Shown piece after piece: positions 43,003 to 54,008 of a stretch of DNA of 64,000 nucleotides. The first letter of the stretch is position 1. Every line of letters starts with the position of its first letter. Source of the stretch: Bolinopsis microptera (taxonomy: Eukaryota > Ctenophora > Tentaculata > Lobata > Bolinopsidae); the NCBI RefSeq assembly GCF_026151205.1, contig NC_087072.1:17251669-17315668 (forward strand), written 5' to 3'. The position numbers and the translations under genes were made by a program. Under the pieces are notes generated by a model. It was not told the origin of the DNA. It made no database searches and worked only from the letters and a program-made list of their open reading frames with translations.

Positions 43003-43900
43003 TTTGGCGGAATGACAGGCTGAGCGTTGTATCACGTTGTGACCCCCACGGTCGTTTCACTAGGTGGACCCCTTTATCGTCCTGACGATACAGGGGGAGC
43101 CGCGCACTTCGTGCGCGGCGGGTCATACAACGTATGCAGTATGACAAGCTGAGCGCGGCCCAGTAATCAATTATTCGGTATGATTGTTGGAAACTGTGAA
43201 GCTTCGTGAAAAGCGCCCGCTTAATTGTGGATATAATACATATCATTATCATACTCGCGTCGCCTCGCGGGCGGAATTTCGTATAGCCCTCGGGCCCAAC
43301 GAGCCCTCCTGGCGCCCTTGAGGACATATAATATTTATATAAATTTCCGCCCGCTAGGCTGGCAAGATGATTAATCACTCTACACTCGACTGTCACGTGA
43401 CTTTTTCAACCTGTTCTCTAGCTGGTCCTGAACGACTATTCGAAATCCTAACCCTCTAATCTGATCGGGATCCCAACCCTAACCCTAACCCAATTGCCAA
43501 TCCTTAACAAAAGCATATGCTGAAACCCTAACCCTAACGAGAAATTAGACTAACTTCCTTATACGGTCATATCACGTGATCGAGATAGTTTTTCGCTAAT
43601 ATCTCGTTAGGGGAGCATTTTAACCCTATGTCATTGTTATGTGGGGTGATTCGGAATCAGCGTCCGAAACAGTTCAACAATTGTTTTTCTAATGCATAAT
43701 GCTGATTGTTATATTAACGGGTGATGATCGTAAAATATTTGTTTCAAAGACCGTCGACGAGTCCAACTCGGCGCGCGTTTTGATTTACCTGGGGACCTCA
43801 GGCTATCATGTTCATAAACATAAAATAGAGATTAGGCGGAATGACAGGCTGAGCGCGGCCCAGTAAGTTTTGATAGGTTATAAACCTACAAATTGTTATA
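43003..43900. repeat. Mosaic of short dispersed modules
   Basis: GGCGGAATGACAGGCTGAGCG occurs at about 43008 and 43833, with a variant at about 43139 and a reverse copy near 20395. ACCTGGGGACCTCAGGCTAT near 43788 matches ACCTGAGGACCCCAGGCTAT near 38713. A hairpin CCGCGCACTTCGTGCGCGG lies near 43100. The modules are shuffled with respect to each other. The 144-codon minus-strand frame at 42962-43396 runs across them and is not a gene. Confidence 0.6.
43473..43538. repeat. Interstitial telomere-like repeats
   Basis: Runs of AACCCT occur at 43473-43491 (about three units) and 43523-43538 (about two and a half units), separated by unrelated sequence. CCCTAA is the metazoan telomere motif. Confidence 0.75.
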
Positions 43901-44691
43901 CTTGGTTAATTTTAACGATGTAAATTGATGGTTCTATTCAGGTTGATGCAATCTGACGTGGCAGTCAGGTCACATCGGCCAGGATGACCGCTGACAGTCA
44001 GGCTGACCGCTAACGCGGTTGAGTATTATGCGATACAAATCGCTGCGAATGGTTGTGAATATTCCGTCGATAAACAGGCCGCAACATTGACAATTGAACA
44101 TATGATCCAAAGGTCACGAATTACAAATTCAATCGAATAATACTAATTGTAGGAATTACAAATTTTTAAAACAAGATCATTCCGGTTGAAACAAAAAGTT
44201 ATGCCGTAAGCTGCAAAAGGCACGGTGTAATTGTAAGCATGTTGGTAGTTGTACCTTTGTCCCTTTATTAGATTACCATTGTGTTCACTATTTAAGTGGT
44301 GGCAAAATTTAATAACAATTTGGTTATAATGGCATTAAACCGAGCATTGTGCAGTACTTTTAGTAACATTGTAAACATTTAAGTTGACAGAAACACCATG
44401 TTATGCAGAAAATAGCATATCAAACATGTCTTATCTATGTCACGATTAATTTTCATTAACGAGTGATACTCGTAAAATATTTGTTCCGAGTCCAACTCTG
44501 CGCGCGTTTTGGTAGATTATTAACCTACAACATTTTTACAGACTAGGCAGAGACTCGTGTCTATTGTAGATTTAATGAAATTGTACAACAAAAACCTAAA
44601 ACGACTATGTCAAATCAAGGTAATATGTAGTACTAGTATAGTAATTCAAGCGTATATACAATTGTAAATATGAAATAAATTATTAGGGAAG
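43901..44691. other. Gene-free region
   Basis: No exon was recognised. A segment near 44456-44530 repeats sequence from about 43720-43790 (ACTCGTAAAATATTTGTT and CTGCGCGCGTTTT). Confidence 0.45.
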
Positions 44692-45045
44692 AATGATTGT
44701 AGAAATGAGAGGGCTAATTGTCTCACTGTTCATTAATGATTGTAGAAATGAGAGGGCTAATTGTCTCACAGCTCACTGTTCATTAATGATTGTAGAAATG
44801 AGAGGGCTAATTGTCTCACTGTTCATTAATGATTGTAGAAATGAGAGGACTAATTGTCTCACTGTTCATTAATGATTGTAGAAATGAGAGGGCTAATTGT
44901 CTCACTGTTCATTAATGATTGTAGAAATGAGAGGGCTAATTGTCTCACTGTTCATTAATGATTGTAGAAATGAGAGGGCTAATTGTCTCACTGTTCATTA
45001 ATGATTGTAGAAATGAGAGGGCTAATTGTCTCACTGTTCATTAAT
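44692..45045. repeat. 43-bp tandem repeat, eight units
   Basis: The unit ATTAATGATTGTAGAAATGAGAGGGCTAATTGTCTCACTGTTC is repeated eight times almost without change. One unit carries an 8-bp insertion (CAGCTCAC type). The array ends about 250 bp upstream of the first SLC22 first-exon cassette. Confidence 0.95.
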
Positions 45046-45295
45046 CAAAGTTTACTGTTCGGAGTGTGCACAACGGGCTAAATTATCTCTAACCTGATAG
45101 AAAATGAACTGAGCATTTTATCGAATCTTCCGAAACAGATACCGTTCGTCATGACGTAGGACGTATGAGTACCAGGAAGTATTTATTTGGTATTATTCTG
45201 AAAGTTAGACTGGCACATTGGACACAAACCGAGCCACGATTCGAAAATCTCAAACTTACTTCACACTAATTAGTATAACAAGCTCTCTCTTTCCC

Positions 45296-45500
45296 ATGAC
45301 AACTAATTATATAGATCCTGGCACAAAAATGGGGGTTAAAGCTGAAATGGGAGGTGACAATGATAAGACTTCAAGCAGCTGTGACGAGATGCTTGATAGG
45401 ATCTGGAGTGCTCCATCCTGGAAATCCTATCTGGCAATCATGGTCCTGATAGGCGCCTGGCTTGCTACCCCTACTGTCGTCTACATGACCGCTTTTGCTG
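45296..45500 (+). CDS. SLC22-type first-exon cassette a (most diverged)
   Basis: From ATG 45296 this encodes 68 residues: a polar cytosolic N-terminus, then SCDEMLDRIWSAPSWKSYLAIMVLIG, matching the TM1 region of an organic-ion transporter and ending TVVYMTAFAG. The donor GCTG|GTAGGT leaves phase 1, exactly as in cassettes b and c. No body exon lies before cassette b, so it would need to splice over the others to the exon at 49470 (predicted product 545 aa) or is orphaned. It aligns with cassette c over TTDDVIEELF...RTWRY but is clearly older. The upstream in-frame extension to 45218 lacks an ATG. Confidence 0.7.
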
Positions 45501-47170
45501 GTAGGTTTATTTTATGTTATTAAAACTTGAACAAACATGTTATTTTTCCACCATCTATATTTAGTGGATTCAAGTGAACGGAATAATACATAAATCGAAA
45601 GTTTTTTAAATGCCTAAAATTGGGGAAATGGCAATGCCGATCGCCTGATAGTGATCTATAAGGTGTGTGTTACCACAAGAAAAGTGTTGGAGACATAAGA
45701 AAAGCACTAAGACAACTAACCACCCCCGATATCCGCATTTACGATACTGCACTGTTAAAACCACGATTTGATTCAAGAATTCACCCGTCACCCATAATAT
45801 AATAGTGGAATCTTGGGTACTAGCAAATCAGCAAATATCGTTTTCATCGCATCAGGATAATAAAATACGGAACTACATATTCCATTATCGTTTAGAATTA
45901 ACTATCACCAAATTATCATTAATTAGTGAGAGTTAATTTATTAGTATCAATGACGCGGTTGATATTCGTCTAAGATAAATTGAAACTGTTTATTAGAAAT
46001 AGATTCGAGGAGAAGATCGTTGCTTCAGTATGTGATTCATCTGAGTCCATTACAAAAATAGAATTTCATAATGTTTTCATTTTAAATGTGCTTAGTCATA
46101 TTGCATTCTATAATTCTGTAGGCCTTTTTGATTTGTATTAGTGTTACATTACCATTGATTTCTAAATCACATATCGTTACGTATTAATTAGGACCATATA
46201 TCACAAATAAAACCCCAAATCTGATCAAAGTTTTTACATCCACGAGTGTTGAAAATCCACTGATGCAAAATTAATTTTAATATTATTATCAAGGCAGTAA
46301 AAACTTATAAAAATGACCTTCTCGTGATCGTAGGAGATTTACAAAATTCCATTTCATACACCTGTTCAATTTTGAAACCTATCGCAGTTACTATGTACTA
46401 ATTTTTAGATCGGAAATTTTCGAAACATTCGATCGAATTTGATGTCAATTATTGAGATTAAAGCTACAGAAAACAATGTCACGCGTTTTAAATTTTGATT
46501 TACCCTGCTTTGTACGTGTTCAAACACCATGATTGTGTTTTAACGATTCATTTGTCTCTTTTCACATTTTTACCATTCCTTTTAAGTAGGATTGTTTATG
46601 GTTAGATTTCCGGGCGGTAACTTAAAATTAGGGCGGTAACAAACTAAGACTTTTCAAGTTCTCAACCATTTCTGGGCTTGCACTGCTATTTGCTATTGCT
46701 CCCGAACCATGAAATAACATAGAAGTCAGAAGTATGTTTAAAAAAAGAACAATATTTATGTCGAATGTCATGACATATCATAAAGTCTTTCACTGTTCAT
46801 TGAAGCAGACTAGGTATCCGTATAGAGTATGTTCATTTTCCTTGCTTCTTCCTTGTTGATAGTTGCTACCAACTATTGAAAATAACTTGTTTAGCTGACT
46901 TCTCTTTGTCTAAATTATTGACCATATTTTTACGGCCCTGATACCGAACGGCCTTTTGTTGTCCGAAATAATAACCCCTTTTAAAGTCCTTTTGATCGAG
47001 AGCTTTAGTCAGCGTTTTTCATTTTGCAGTGCTTTTCTATTTTCTGTACCCTTGAATGGATGTAATCAGTAATTAACATTTATAATATTAGTAACCTTGA
47101 TTATGATAATCGTGTTATTTGACCCAGTTAATTTATAAGTTTAAGTATGGAAGAATAAGATCAAGCTAAG

Positions 47171-47357
47171 ATGCTAAAAGTTGAAGCTGCAGTCACAACA
47201 GAGAAGAGTCCGTTTGTTACAGGAAGAAAGATTACAACAGATGATGTGATCGAGGAACTCTTCAACCGGAGGACCTGGAAATACACACTTCTCCTGTTAT
47301 GTATGATAATTACCTGGACAGCTTGTCCTACAATGGTCTACCTGACTTTGTTCGCAG
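47171..47357 (+). CDS. SLC22-type first-exon cassette b, start displaced by a nonsense codon
   Basis: It encodes an N-terminus and TM1 very similar to cassette c: KSPFV, TTDDVIEELFNRRTWKYTLLLL, YLTLFAG. The donor GCAG|GTCTTT leaves phase 1. The homologous start codon is at 47147, but the fourth codon is TAA (47156-47158) where cassette c has GAA. The next in-frame ATG, 47171, corresponds to Met9 of cassette c and would restore a slightly shorter protein (539 aa with the 49470 body exon). It is either a live alternative first exon with a shifted start or an early pseudo-exon. Confidence 0.68.
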
Positions 47358-48578
47358 GTCTTTTACCTAATAACATTTTATTAATTATGTTAGTGTTATT
47401 TTACAAACCCTCTACCCGTCTATATCTGTCCCTATACCCATTTATTCCTCTTATTCTGCTAAACGCTTGCTATAGATAATATTGATCCTATTCCTAAAAA
47501 TAAAATAGAGTGGAATTCCAAAATATCGACGGATCACTTTGAAATAATTGAAAGATGTTAAACGTTTGGATTATAAAATATAAAGTGGTCACTTATTTTC
47601 GACCTAATATATGCACAAGTTTACGACCACAAATGAAGAAACTCTGCATTAGAGTGATTACGTACACGTATCGATATAATTATAATATATGACATTCATT
47701 ATTCCACATGAAAATTACTTCATTTGTAATTTCCATTTATCAGTGTAGTGTCGAGATCAATAATTAATACTTTAATACGTTGGGCCAAATCATGGTGATT
47801 ATTACACTAACTAGTGTCTATTTTTTAGTGATTGAAAAATATTTTTGCCGATAACTGAATAACTCGTCAGGAAAGTTCTTTTAACCCTATGTCATGTTAT
47901 ACTTGTTCGTATTTAGCGTTCAAAAATACGTCAAACCATGTTGGTTTCAATTGCAGGGGGCCTTTTAGATATTAGAGTATAAATTGATTAAGCAGACTCG
48001 GTCTCTCAGCGACACGGAACATCCCCACCGCGGAAGCCCTATCTGCATTTAACATGCCCACCAGAAATTAACATTCTATTGAGGCACATTGCCACCCATC
48101 GTGGGTTTAATTCTATTAGTATTACTACTTGTACTTCTATGATAAAGTGAATGTTTTGAATTTTGCGAATACAACTACTGGACAGGGACAGCTTATTAGG
48201 GCTACCACTTGGCTATATCTTCGAGAGGTGTGCTTATGAACAATTTAAGCATGAGGTCGCCAGGTAAACAGTAGCTTACTTTGTAACATTTTCTATTCGA
48301 GCTTACGAGTAATTGAATTTGGAATTAGATATATGAATTACAAATAAGGACCCCTGTTCGGGAGGCCGGCACAGTTTCCCAGTGATCAGCCTTTTTTTTC
48401 TTTTTTTTAGAGGGGCTGGACCCTTTTCAGTAAGCGTCTTCTTCAATTATAAAAAAAAGCTTGAAGTAGATTTATTTTGTGCCTTCAAAACGAAATTATT
48501 ATTAAACTTAGTCGGCTTATTACGTTTTACAACAGTCCGTCGTCTTATCTCATCTAGTTAATTTCTACGTTTATAAGT

Positions 48579-50902
48579 ATGGAAGAAGAAGATCAAGCTA
48601 AGATGCTAGAAGTTGAACTTCTCGCCACAACAGAGAAGAGTCCATTTGTAGCAACCAGAGGGGAGGCAACAACAGATGATGTGATCGAGGAACTGTTCAG
48701 ACAGCGAACCTGGAGATACACACTGCTCCTAATGTCTCTCATGTTATCGTGGTGTAGCATTCCGCCAGTTACATACCTTACTTCTTTTGCAGGTTTTTAG
48801 TATAAAAAATTGCTCGTTAATGAAGATAAGATAAGTGGAACAAAGTGTAGATTTTATTTCAAATTGCCAAATTTTGACCGAGGCCGGGTTTTATAAAAAT
48901 AGTGTGATCTTGGATTCCGGTCAATTCTTGGAAAGAATTTGTATTTGTCCCGAGAGATTGACTTCCTTTTATATTATGGATAAAGAAATAACGTAGAAGA
49001 AACTTCTGATAACAGCCTGTTTACTCCACTTGTACTGGAGGGAGGAGCGTTCACATTTGATGCTCTGATTGAAGAACTGTTTTTTGTCTTGTATAATTTG
49101 ATTACATGGATCAGTATTTCTTCTAGTACAATTTGAATTATCACTGAATTCGCAGGTCTTCTCATCGGATAATTCACTTTTATTTTGTAAAGATACCTTA
49201 CTAGTTTGCAGCAATTTAAGCCGTCTGATCTATAAACATTACAAACCTTAACCGGGGTTACAATACCACCTACGGTTGTTATGATTATACATATGCGGGT
49301 TTCTTGTATAGTGTATACTATATAATATACGTAGTATAATTATATCATAATTAATGGTTTAAACTGCATATATTGGGTCTCGCGATCAAATTAATTTGTA
49401 ATTGACACAATAATCCGAATCAAAACAGTGTCTAATATATCATAATTGTTAAACTCTGATATGTTTCAGGTATCAACCCAACATCTGACAACAAGTGGAC
49501 CTGTATATCTAAGGAATGCATGGATCTGGTTGCAAATAATTCCTCCCTTCTGTCCCAGTTCCCCTGTAAACTGACAAAAGAAGTCGATGGAAAAACTGAA
49601 CTTTTGCTAATGTCTTCTGACATCGAATGGGAAATGAGTCACTCATCTTTTGCAGTTGACTTTGATCTGAACTGTGATGTTGGGTCAACTAGGGAACTGA
49701 AAACTCTGCTGTCGTCCATTTTCTTTGCAGGAGCATTGACAGGTCTGATTGTAGGAGGATATCTGTTCGATCATATTGGAAGGAAGAGATCAGCACTTGT
49801 AGGATATTTCATAGCCGTAGTAATAACGCTGTTGGGCACTTTCTGCCACAATTACTACTTCCTCCTGGCCATCAGGTTCTTCCAGGGTATAGGCTGCTTC
49901 CTAATTGCCACTAGTATGTACATTCTTACTTCGGAGCTGCTGCCAGCAAAGTACCGGAATTATGCAAATGGTTGGGCTCAATGCCTCTGGGCTCTGGGAT
50001 ATCCTATTGCTTCTGGAGTTGGTTACTTTGTGAAAGACTGGAACTATATGTTCCTTGCAGCTGCCATTCTACTGTTCGTTTTTAACATCCAAGTCTTTTT
50101 CTGCATAGAGTCTCCGAGATATTACCTAATGAAGGGGGATGCCAAGTCTGCCAAAAAGTCCATAGAGGCTTTAGCAGCTTTGGCAGGAACCAAGTTTGGC
50201 TTGGAAAATACGGAGTTGGTGGATCTAGGCAAGGCTCAGGAACGAGAGCAGAGCTTCTGGCAACAAGTGGTTGAACTGTGTTCCTACCCAGGTCTCTTGC
50301 TGGAGACATCGATCTTAATGTTCCTTTGGTTCTTCCTCGGAATGTCCTACTACGGCTTTAACTTCGGCTGGGGTTCCATAGTTCCAAATAGATACCTGGG
50401 ATACTTGGGGGCTTCAGTTGGCGAGTTGATAGCTTATATATCTGCAGTGCCGCTGATAGCTCGTATTGGTCGAAGAAGAGCTATGATGTTGATGTTTGTT
50501 GGGGCTGCTTTATTTTACTTGATAGCCATTCCGGAGGTGAAGCTAGGTAAAAACACCGACTGGACTTTGGAGAGTGTTTCTTGCCTGATTGGAGTGATCT
50601 TTATATCTGGATGTTTTTCTGGAGTCTATCTTTGGACTGCAGAGTTGGCTCCTACTTCCCACAGAGGTTTTGTGTTCTGCGTGTCCTCCAGTTCGGCCCG
50701 AATTGGCTCCTTCATGGGGCCTTACATCTTCAATAACTTAAAACACATCACCCACAAAGCTGTTCCCCTGGGAGGCTTGGCAGTTCTGGCCCTCCTTTGT
50801 GCACTTGGGTCGTTCATTCTAGTGGAAACTGGAGACAAGGAGACAGCACTTACCGGGGAGGACGTTGTTGCTAGAAGGAAGAGTTACAGATACCGCATAT
50901 GA
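48579..50902 (+). CDS. SLC22-type organic ion transporter A
   Basis: This is a plasma-membrane solute carrier of the major facilitator superfamily (organic cation/anion transporter type). Exon 1 is 48579-48792 and exon 2 is 49470-50902 (GCAG|GTTTTT donor, TTTCAG acceptor, phase 1), giving 548 aa, the usual SLC22 length. Exon 1 encodes the cytosolic N-terminus and TM1. Exon 2 gives the cysteine-containing extracellular loop (WTCISKEC...QFPCKL...NCDVG) with possible N-glycosylation at NNSS, then TM2-TM12. Signatures are DHIGRKR after TM2, ESPRYYLMKG after TM6, ARIGRRRAMM between TM8 and TM9, and AELAPTSHRG with SSSARIGSF before TM11. The substrate cannot be read from sequence. Cassettes a and b and a decayed cassette in its own intron share its TM1 exon and phase. 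Its C-terminal ~200 residues are nearly identical to paralogue B at 56436-58231, which faces it. Confidence 0.94.
48976..49155 (+). pseudogene. Decayed SLC22-type first exon inside the intron of transporter A
   Basis: In one frame from about 48996 the sequence reads FTFDALIEELF, then LITWISI, an in-frame TGA, then ITEFAG followed by a preserved donor G|GTCTTC. This parallels TTDDVIEELF, SLMLSW and LTSFAG of the intact exon, in the same order and phase. The TM1 stretch has lost several residues and the likely ATG at 48976 is out of frame, so it cannot encode TM1. It lies between exon 1 and exon 2 of transporter A and marks a fourth first-exon duplicate. Confidence 0.72.
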
Positions 50903-51414
50903 TGTGAAACTATTGAACGAATCAGTGTACGCATTGATATTAACTGCAAACTTTGAAATACTGTCTGTACTTAATTGCAGCCTATACGTTTCATAATAAT
51001 GTGAGCAGTGAGCTATGAATTCTGTTCAGACAATTGACGTAAACAATAATTAGAATGGAAAATAATTGGAATCAATTATCAAACATTAAAATTTTAATCA
51101 GTGTTTATCATAATTTTCAATACATACACTTTATACTTTTATAATGTACTCATACTTTATGTTTTGAATGTTTTAATTAACATAAAATTGGTTGTTCAAT
51201 TCTTCCAAAAATCAAAATGTACGTGTCTCTTCTCTCTGAAAGCTGTACTCCTAGATCTGGGAAGCATCGCACTGGTTCCACAGGGCAGGAGAGGAAGTCC
51301 TTATCCAGGTGTTCTCGTAGTACCTCAAGAAGGAGTCCACGTCAGGGTTAGATTGGCCAGAATCAAATCTTATATAATTATAACTTGCACGTGTAAAATG
51401 TTTTTCCCGAATTT

Positions 51415-51925
51415 AGTATTCTCTGGTGTTGGGCCATCCCTTGGGTTGTGGAGCTCAGTTCTGCTTCCTATAGGTCTATATTGTACATTAGGCTAGTTCT
51501 AAAGTTGAAACTCGAAAAGTCGCACACGTGGGGACAAGCCCAAATCGATGGAAAATTGTTAAAATCGCTGAAAATTGCTATTTTCACCATTTTCTGCCAA
51601 CTTTGGACTTGGAGTGCTGAGTGTTGTGATTGAAGTTCTTTTTGAAATATTTTGAAAGTTTGCATGCTATATTAAACCTTTAAACTTTTAAATTATATAA
51701 GAACTACGCACATATTAAAATGTACGGTGATTTAATATTGGATGCGCACGCAACCAGTAACGTTTGCTCAAAGTTTGCACATACAAAAGGTGAGAATTTT
51801 GCTCATGCGTGATTTCGATTAGATTCTGCTTTCCCACGACAGTTAAATGACATATTACAATTATATGAATTTGATACCAACTTGAATGAGTATCATAAAT
51901 TGGCATATTCGGTCAAAGATCACCA
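51415..51925 (+). repeat. Third, diverged copy of the 1.56-kb unit (left part)
   Basis: GTATTCTCTGGTGTTGGGCC through GGCATATTCGGTCA matches the units at about 40325-40790 and 41880-42350 with many substitutions. The next block of the unit (AAACACAAGGAAATGTTTT) reappears at about 54013, on the far side of two MITEs and a SINE. This copy was therefore split by later insertions. Confidence 0.88.
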
Positions 51926-51940
51926 AATATATATATAATA

Positions 51941-52716
51941 TACAGGGTGGGCAAAAAGTCAGTGGGCATGTGTTGGCCTTAATAGCTCCGCCGTTTTTTA
52001 TATTTGAGAGCTGTTACTTTTCAGATGGCATACTGTACCTTCTGGTTCGAGGATTCCGTCGTCAAAATTTGAAAATTCGAATATTTTAGACCACGCCCAT
52101 TCAAATTTAAAACACCTATATTGTTTTCTCTGAAAATGCTGGACGCCTGATTTTTTCAGAGACGGTAGATTATTGAATGTTGCATCTGATCTGAAAAAAT
52201 GACGTAAAACGGATCAGAAATGACGAAGTTATCAAGCATTTTGTGTATCTCGTTAACAAAATTGACTGGGTGATTATGTGACACCGTGACACGACACCTT
52301 AATTGGGCAGCCTTAACGATTCCCATAATGTTTAATGGGTTGGTTAACGGGGTGACCTTATAACGTGATTAGGTAAGCCAATCACCTGATCACACGTAAT
52401 GAATTAACTGATCGTTATGCTTCGTATCTCGGCCATACGAGAAGCTACAACTGTAATTTGTTCAGGACAAACGTAATTCGAATGGCCAAACACAATTCAA
52501 TAAAATTTAGCTCGTTCCGACTATCCAACCTATCAAATAAATGTAAAAATGAACCTTCATTTGAAAAAAATGAACTCTAATATTTTTCGATTTGACAAAT
52601 TCCTCGAACCAGTGGTGGTAGTAAGTTTTACCAGAAAAAATTATTTTGATTGGTCACTCAGTGACTGAGCTATTATAAGGCCAACGTATGCCCACTGACT
52701 TTTGGCCCACCCTGTA
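51941..52716. mobile_element. Mariner-type MITE 1 (776 bp)
   Basis: It starts TACAGGGTGGGC and ends GCCCACCCTGTA, with imperfect inverted ends extending about 150 bp (ACTGGTTCGAGGA is shared by both arms). It is set in TATA sequence, as expected for TA-targeting elements. It is non-coding throughout and about 85-90% like MITE 2. Confidence 0.9.
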
Positions 52717-52720
52717 TATA

Positions 52721-53491
52721 TACAGGGTGGGCCAAAAGTCAGTGTGCAAACGTTGGGTCTTATACCTCCGCCGTGTTTTATATTTGAGAGCTGTTGCTTT
52801 GCAGATGGCATACTGTACTTACTGGTTCGAGGATTCCGTCGTCAAAATTTGAAAATTCGAATATTTTAGACCACGCCCATTCAATATTAAAACACCTATA
52901 TTGTTTTCTCTGAACATGCTGAACGCCTAATTTTTTCAGAGACGGTTGATTATCAAATGTTGCATATGATCTGAAAACATGAGGCAAAACGGATTAGAAA
53001 TGACGAAGTTATCAAGCATTTTCTGTATCTCGTTAACAAAATTGACTGGGTGATTATGTGACACCGTGACACGACACCTTAATTGGGCACCCTTAACAAT
53101 TCCCATAATGTTTAACGGGGTAGTTAACGGGGTCACCTTATCACGTGATTAGGTAAACCAATCACCTGATCACACGTAATGAATAAACTCGTTATGCTTC
53201 ATATCTCGGTCATCTGAGAAGCTACAGTTCTAATTCTTTCAGGACAAACGTAATTCGAATGGCCAAACACAATTCAATAACATTTAGCTTGATCCGACTA
53301 TCCAAACTATCAAATAAATGTGAAAATGAACCTCCATTTGAAAAAAATGAACGCGAATATTTTTCGAGTTGACAAATTCCTCGAACCAGTGGTGGTACTA
53401 AGCCATACCAGAAGGAAGTATTTCAATTGGGCACTCAGTGACTGAGCTATTAAGGCCAACGTTTGCACACTGACTTTTGGCCCACCCTGTA
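52721..53491. mobile_element. Mariner-type MITE 2 (771 bp)
   Basis: Same family as MITE 1 and only 4 bp from it, in the same orientation. Its ends are cleaner (TACAGGGTGGGCCAAAAGTC on both sides). The right half matches the truncated element at 698-1077 almost perfectly, so MITE 2 and that fragment are closer to each other than to MITE 1. Confidence 0.92.
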
Positions 53492-53639
53492 TATGTAGTT
53501 TTAATACTTTCAACACTACTAGACTATATAACAAATAATTTGAGAATTTATGTTAATTAATGATGCAAAGAATTACGAGGATCTAGTCAAAACCGCTTTT
53601 TTTATTGTGTAGAAGTTCAGCAATGAAATACATATTACA

Positions 53640-54008
53640 TATATATAAATTTTTATTTTTTAAATTTTTATACAAGCTTCCATTCATGGGATAGCCAGTT
53701 ACCTGGCAACGCCCGCTCATGATGCTTCTCCAAGCTCACACAATTGTCAGCAAGGAGGAACATATTCGTGCATTTCTGCACGAGGAGCCCATCACAGCTA
53801 CCAACAATTAATTTGTTTCCAAGGCCTAGGCCGTGTACCATTTTGTGCTAAGCAACACCATGGTTTGGTGATTGGTCGTTCCTTATTGGTTATAATATGT
53901 TGAGAACTGCCCCCTGACGGGGATTGAACTCGCAACCTCTAGGATAGCACCCATTAGCAGCACAGTGGCTTAAACTGACGTTTTTACCAACTGCGCTACT
54001 CGGCCGAC
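53640..54008 (-). mobile_element. tRNA-derived SINE, about 370 bp
   Basis: Reading the minus strand from 54008, the head is tRNA-like: GTCGGCCGAGTAGCGCAGTTGG holds an A box and GAGTTCAATCC a B box, with a CAGT-TTAAGCC-ACTG arm like that of tRNA-Leu. The stems are too imperfect for a working tRNA. A roughly 200-bp tRNA-unrelated body follows, with AAATGCACGAATATG and TGAGCTTGGAGAAGCATCATG, then an A/T-rich tail. RNA polymerase III promoters and a tail of this kind identify a SINE. It sits at the edge of the split third copy of the 1.56-kb unit. Confidence 0.8.

Noticed and set aside
42962-43396. 144-codon minus-strand ORF
   Set aside because: It spans the boundary between a foldback element and shuffled modules and has no domain.
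44692-45045. CRISPR-like array of 43-bp repeats
   Set aside because: Units abut directly without spacers; it is a minisatellite.
53930-54008. Functional tRNA-Leu gene
   Set aside because: A and B boxes and an AAG loop are present, but the acceptor and T stems do not pair properly and a SINE body and A-rich tail follow.
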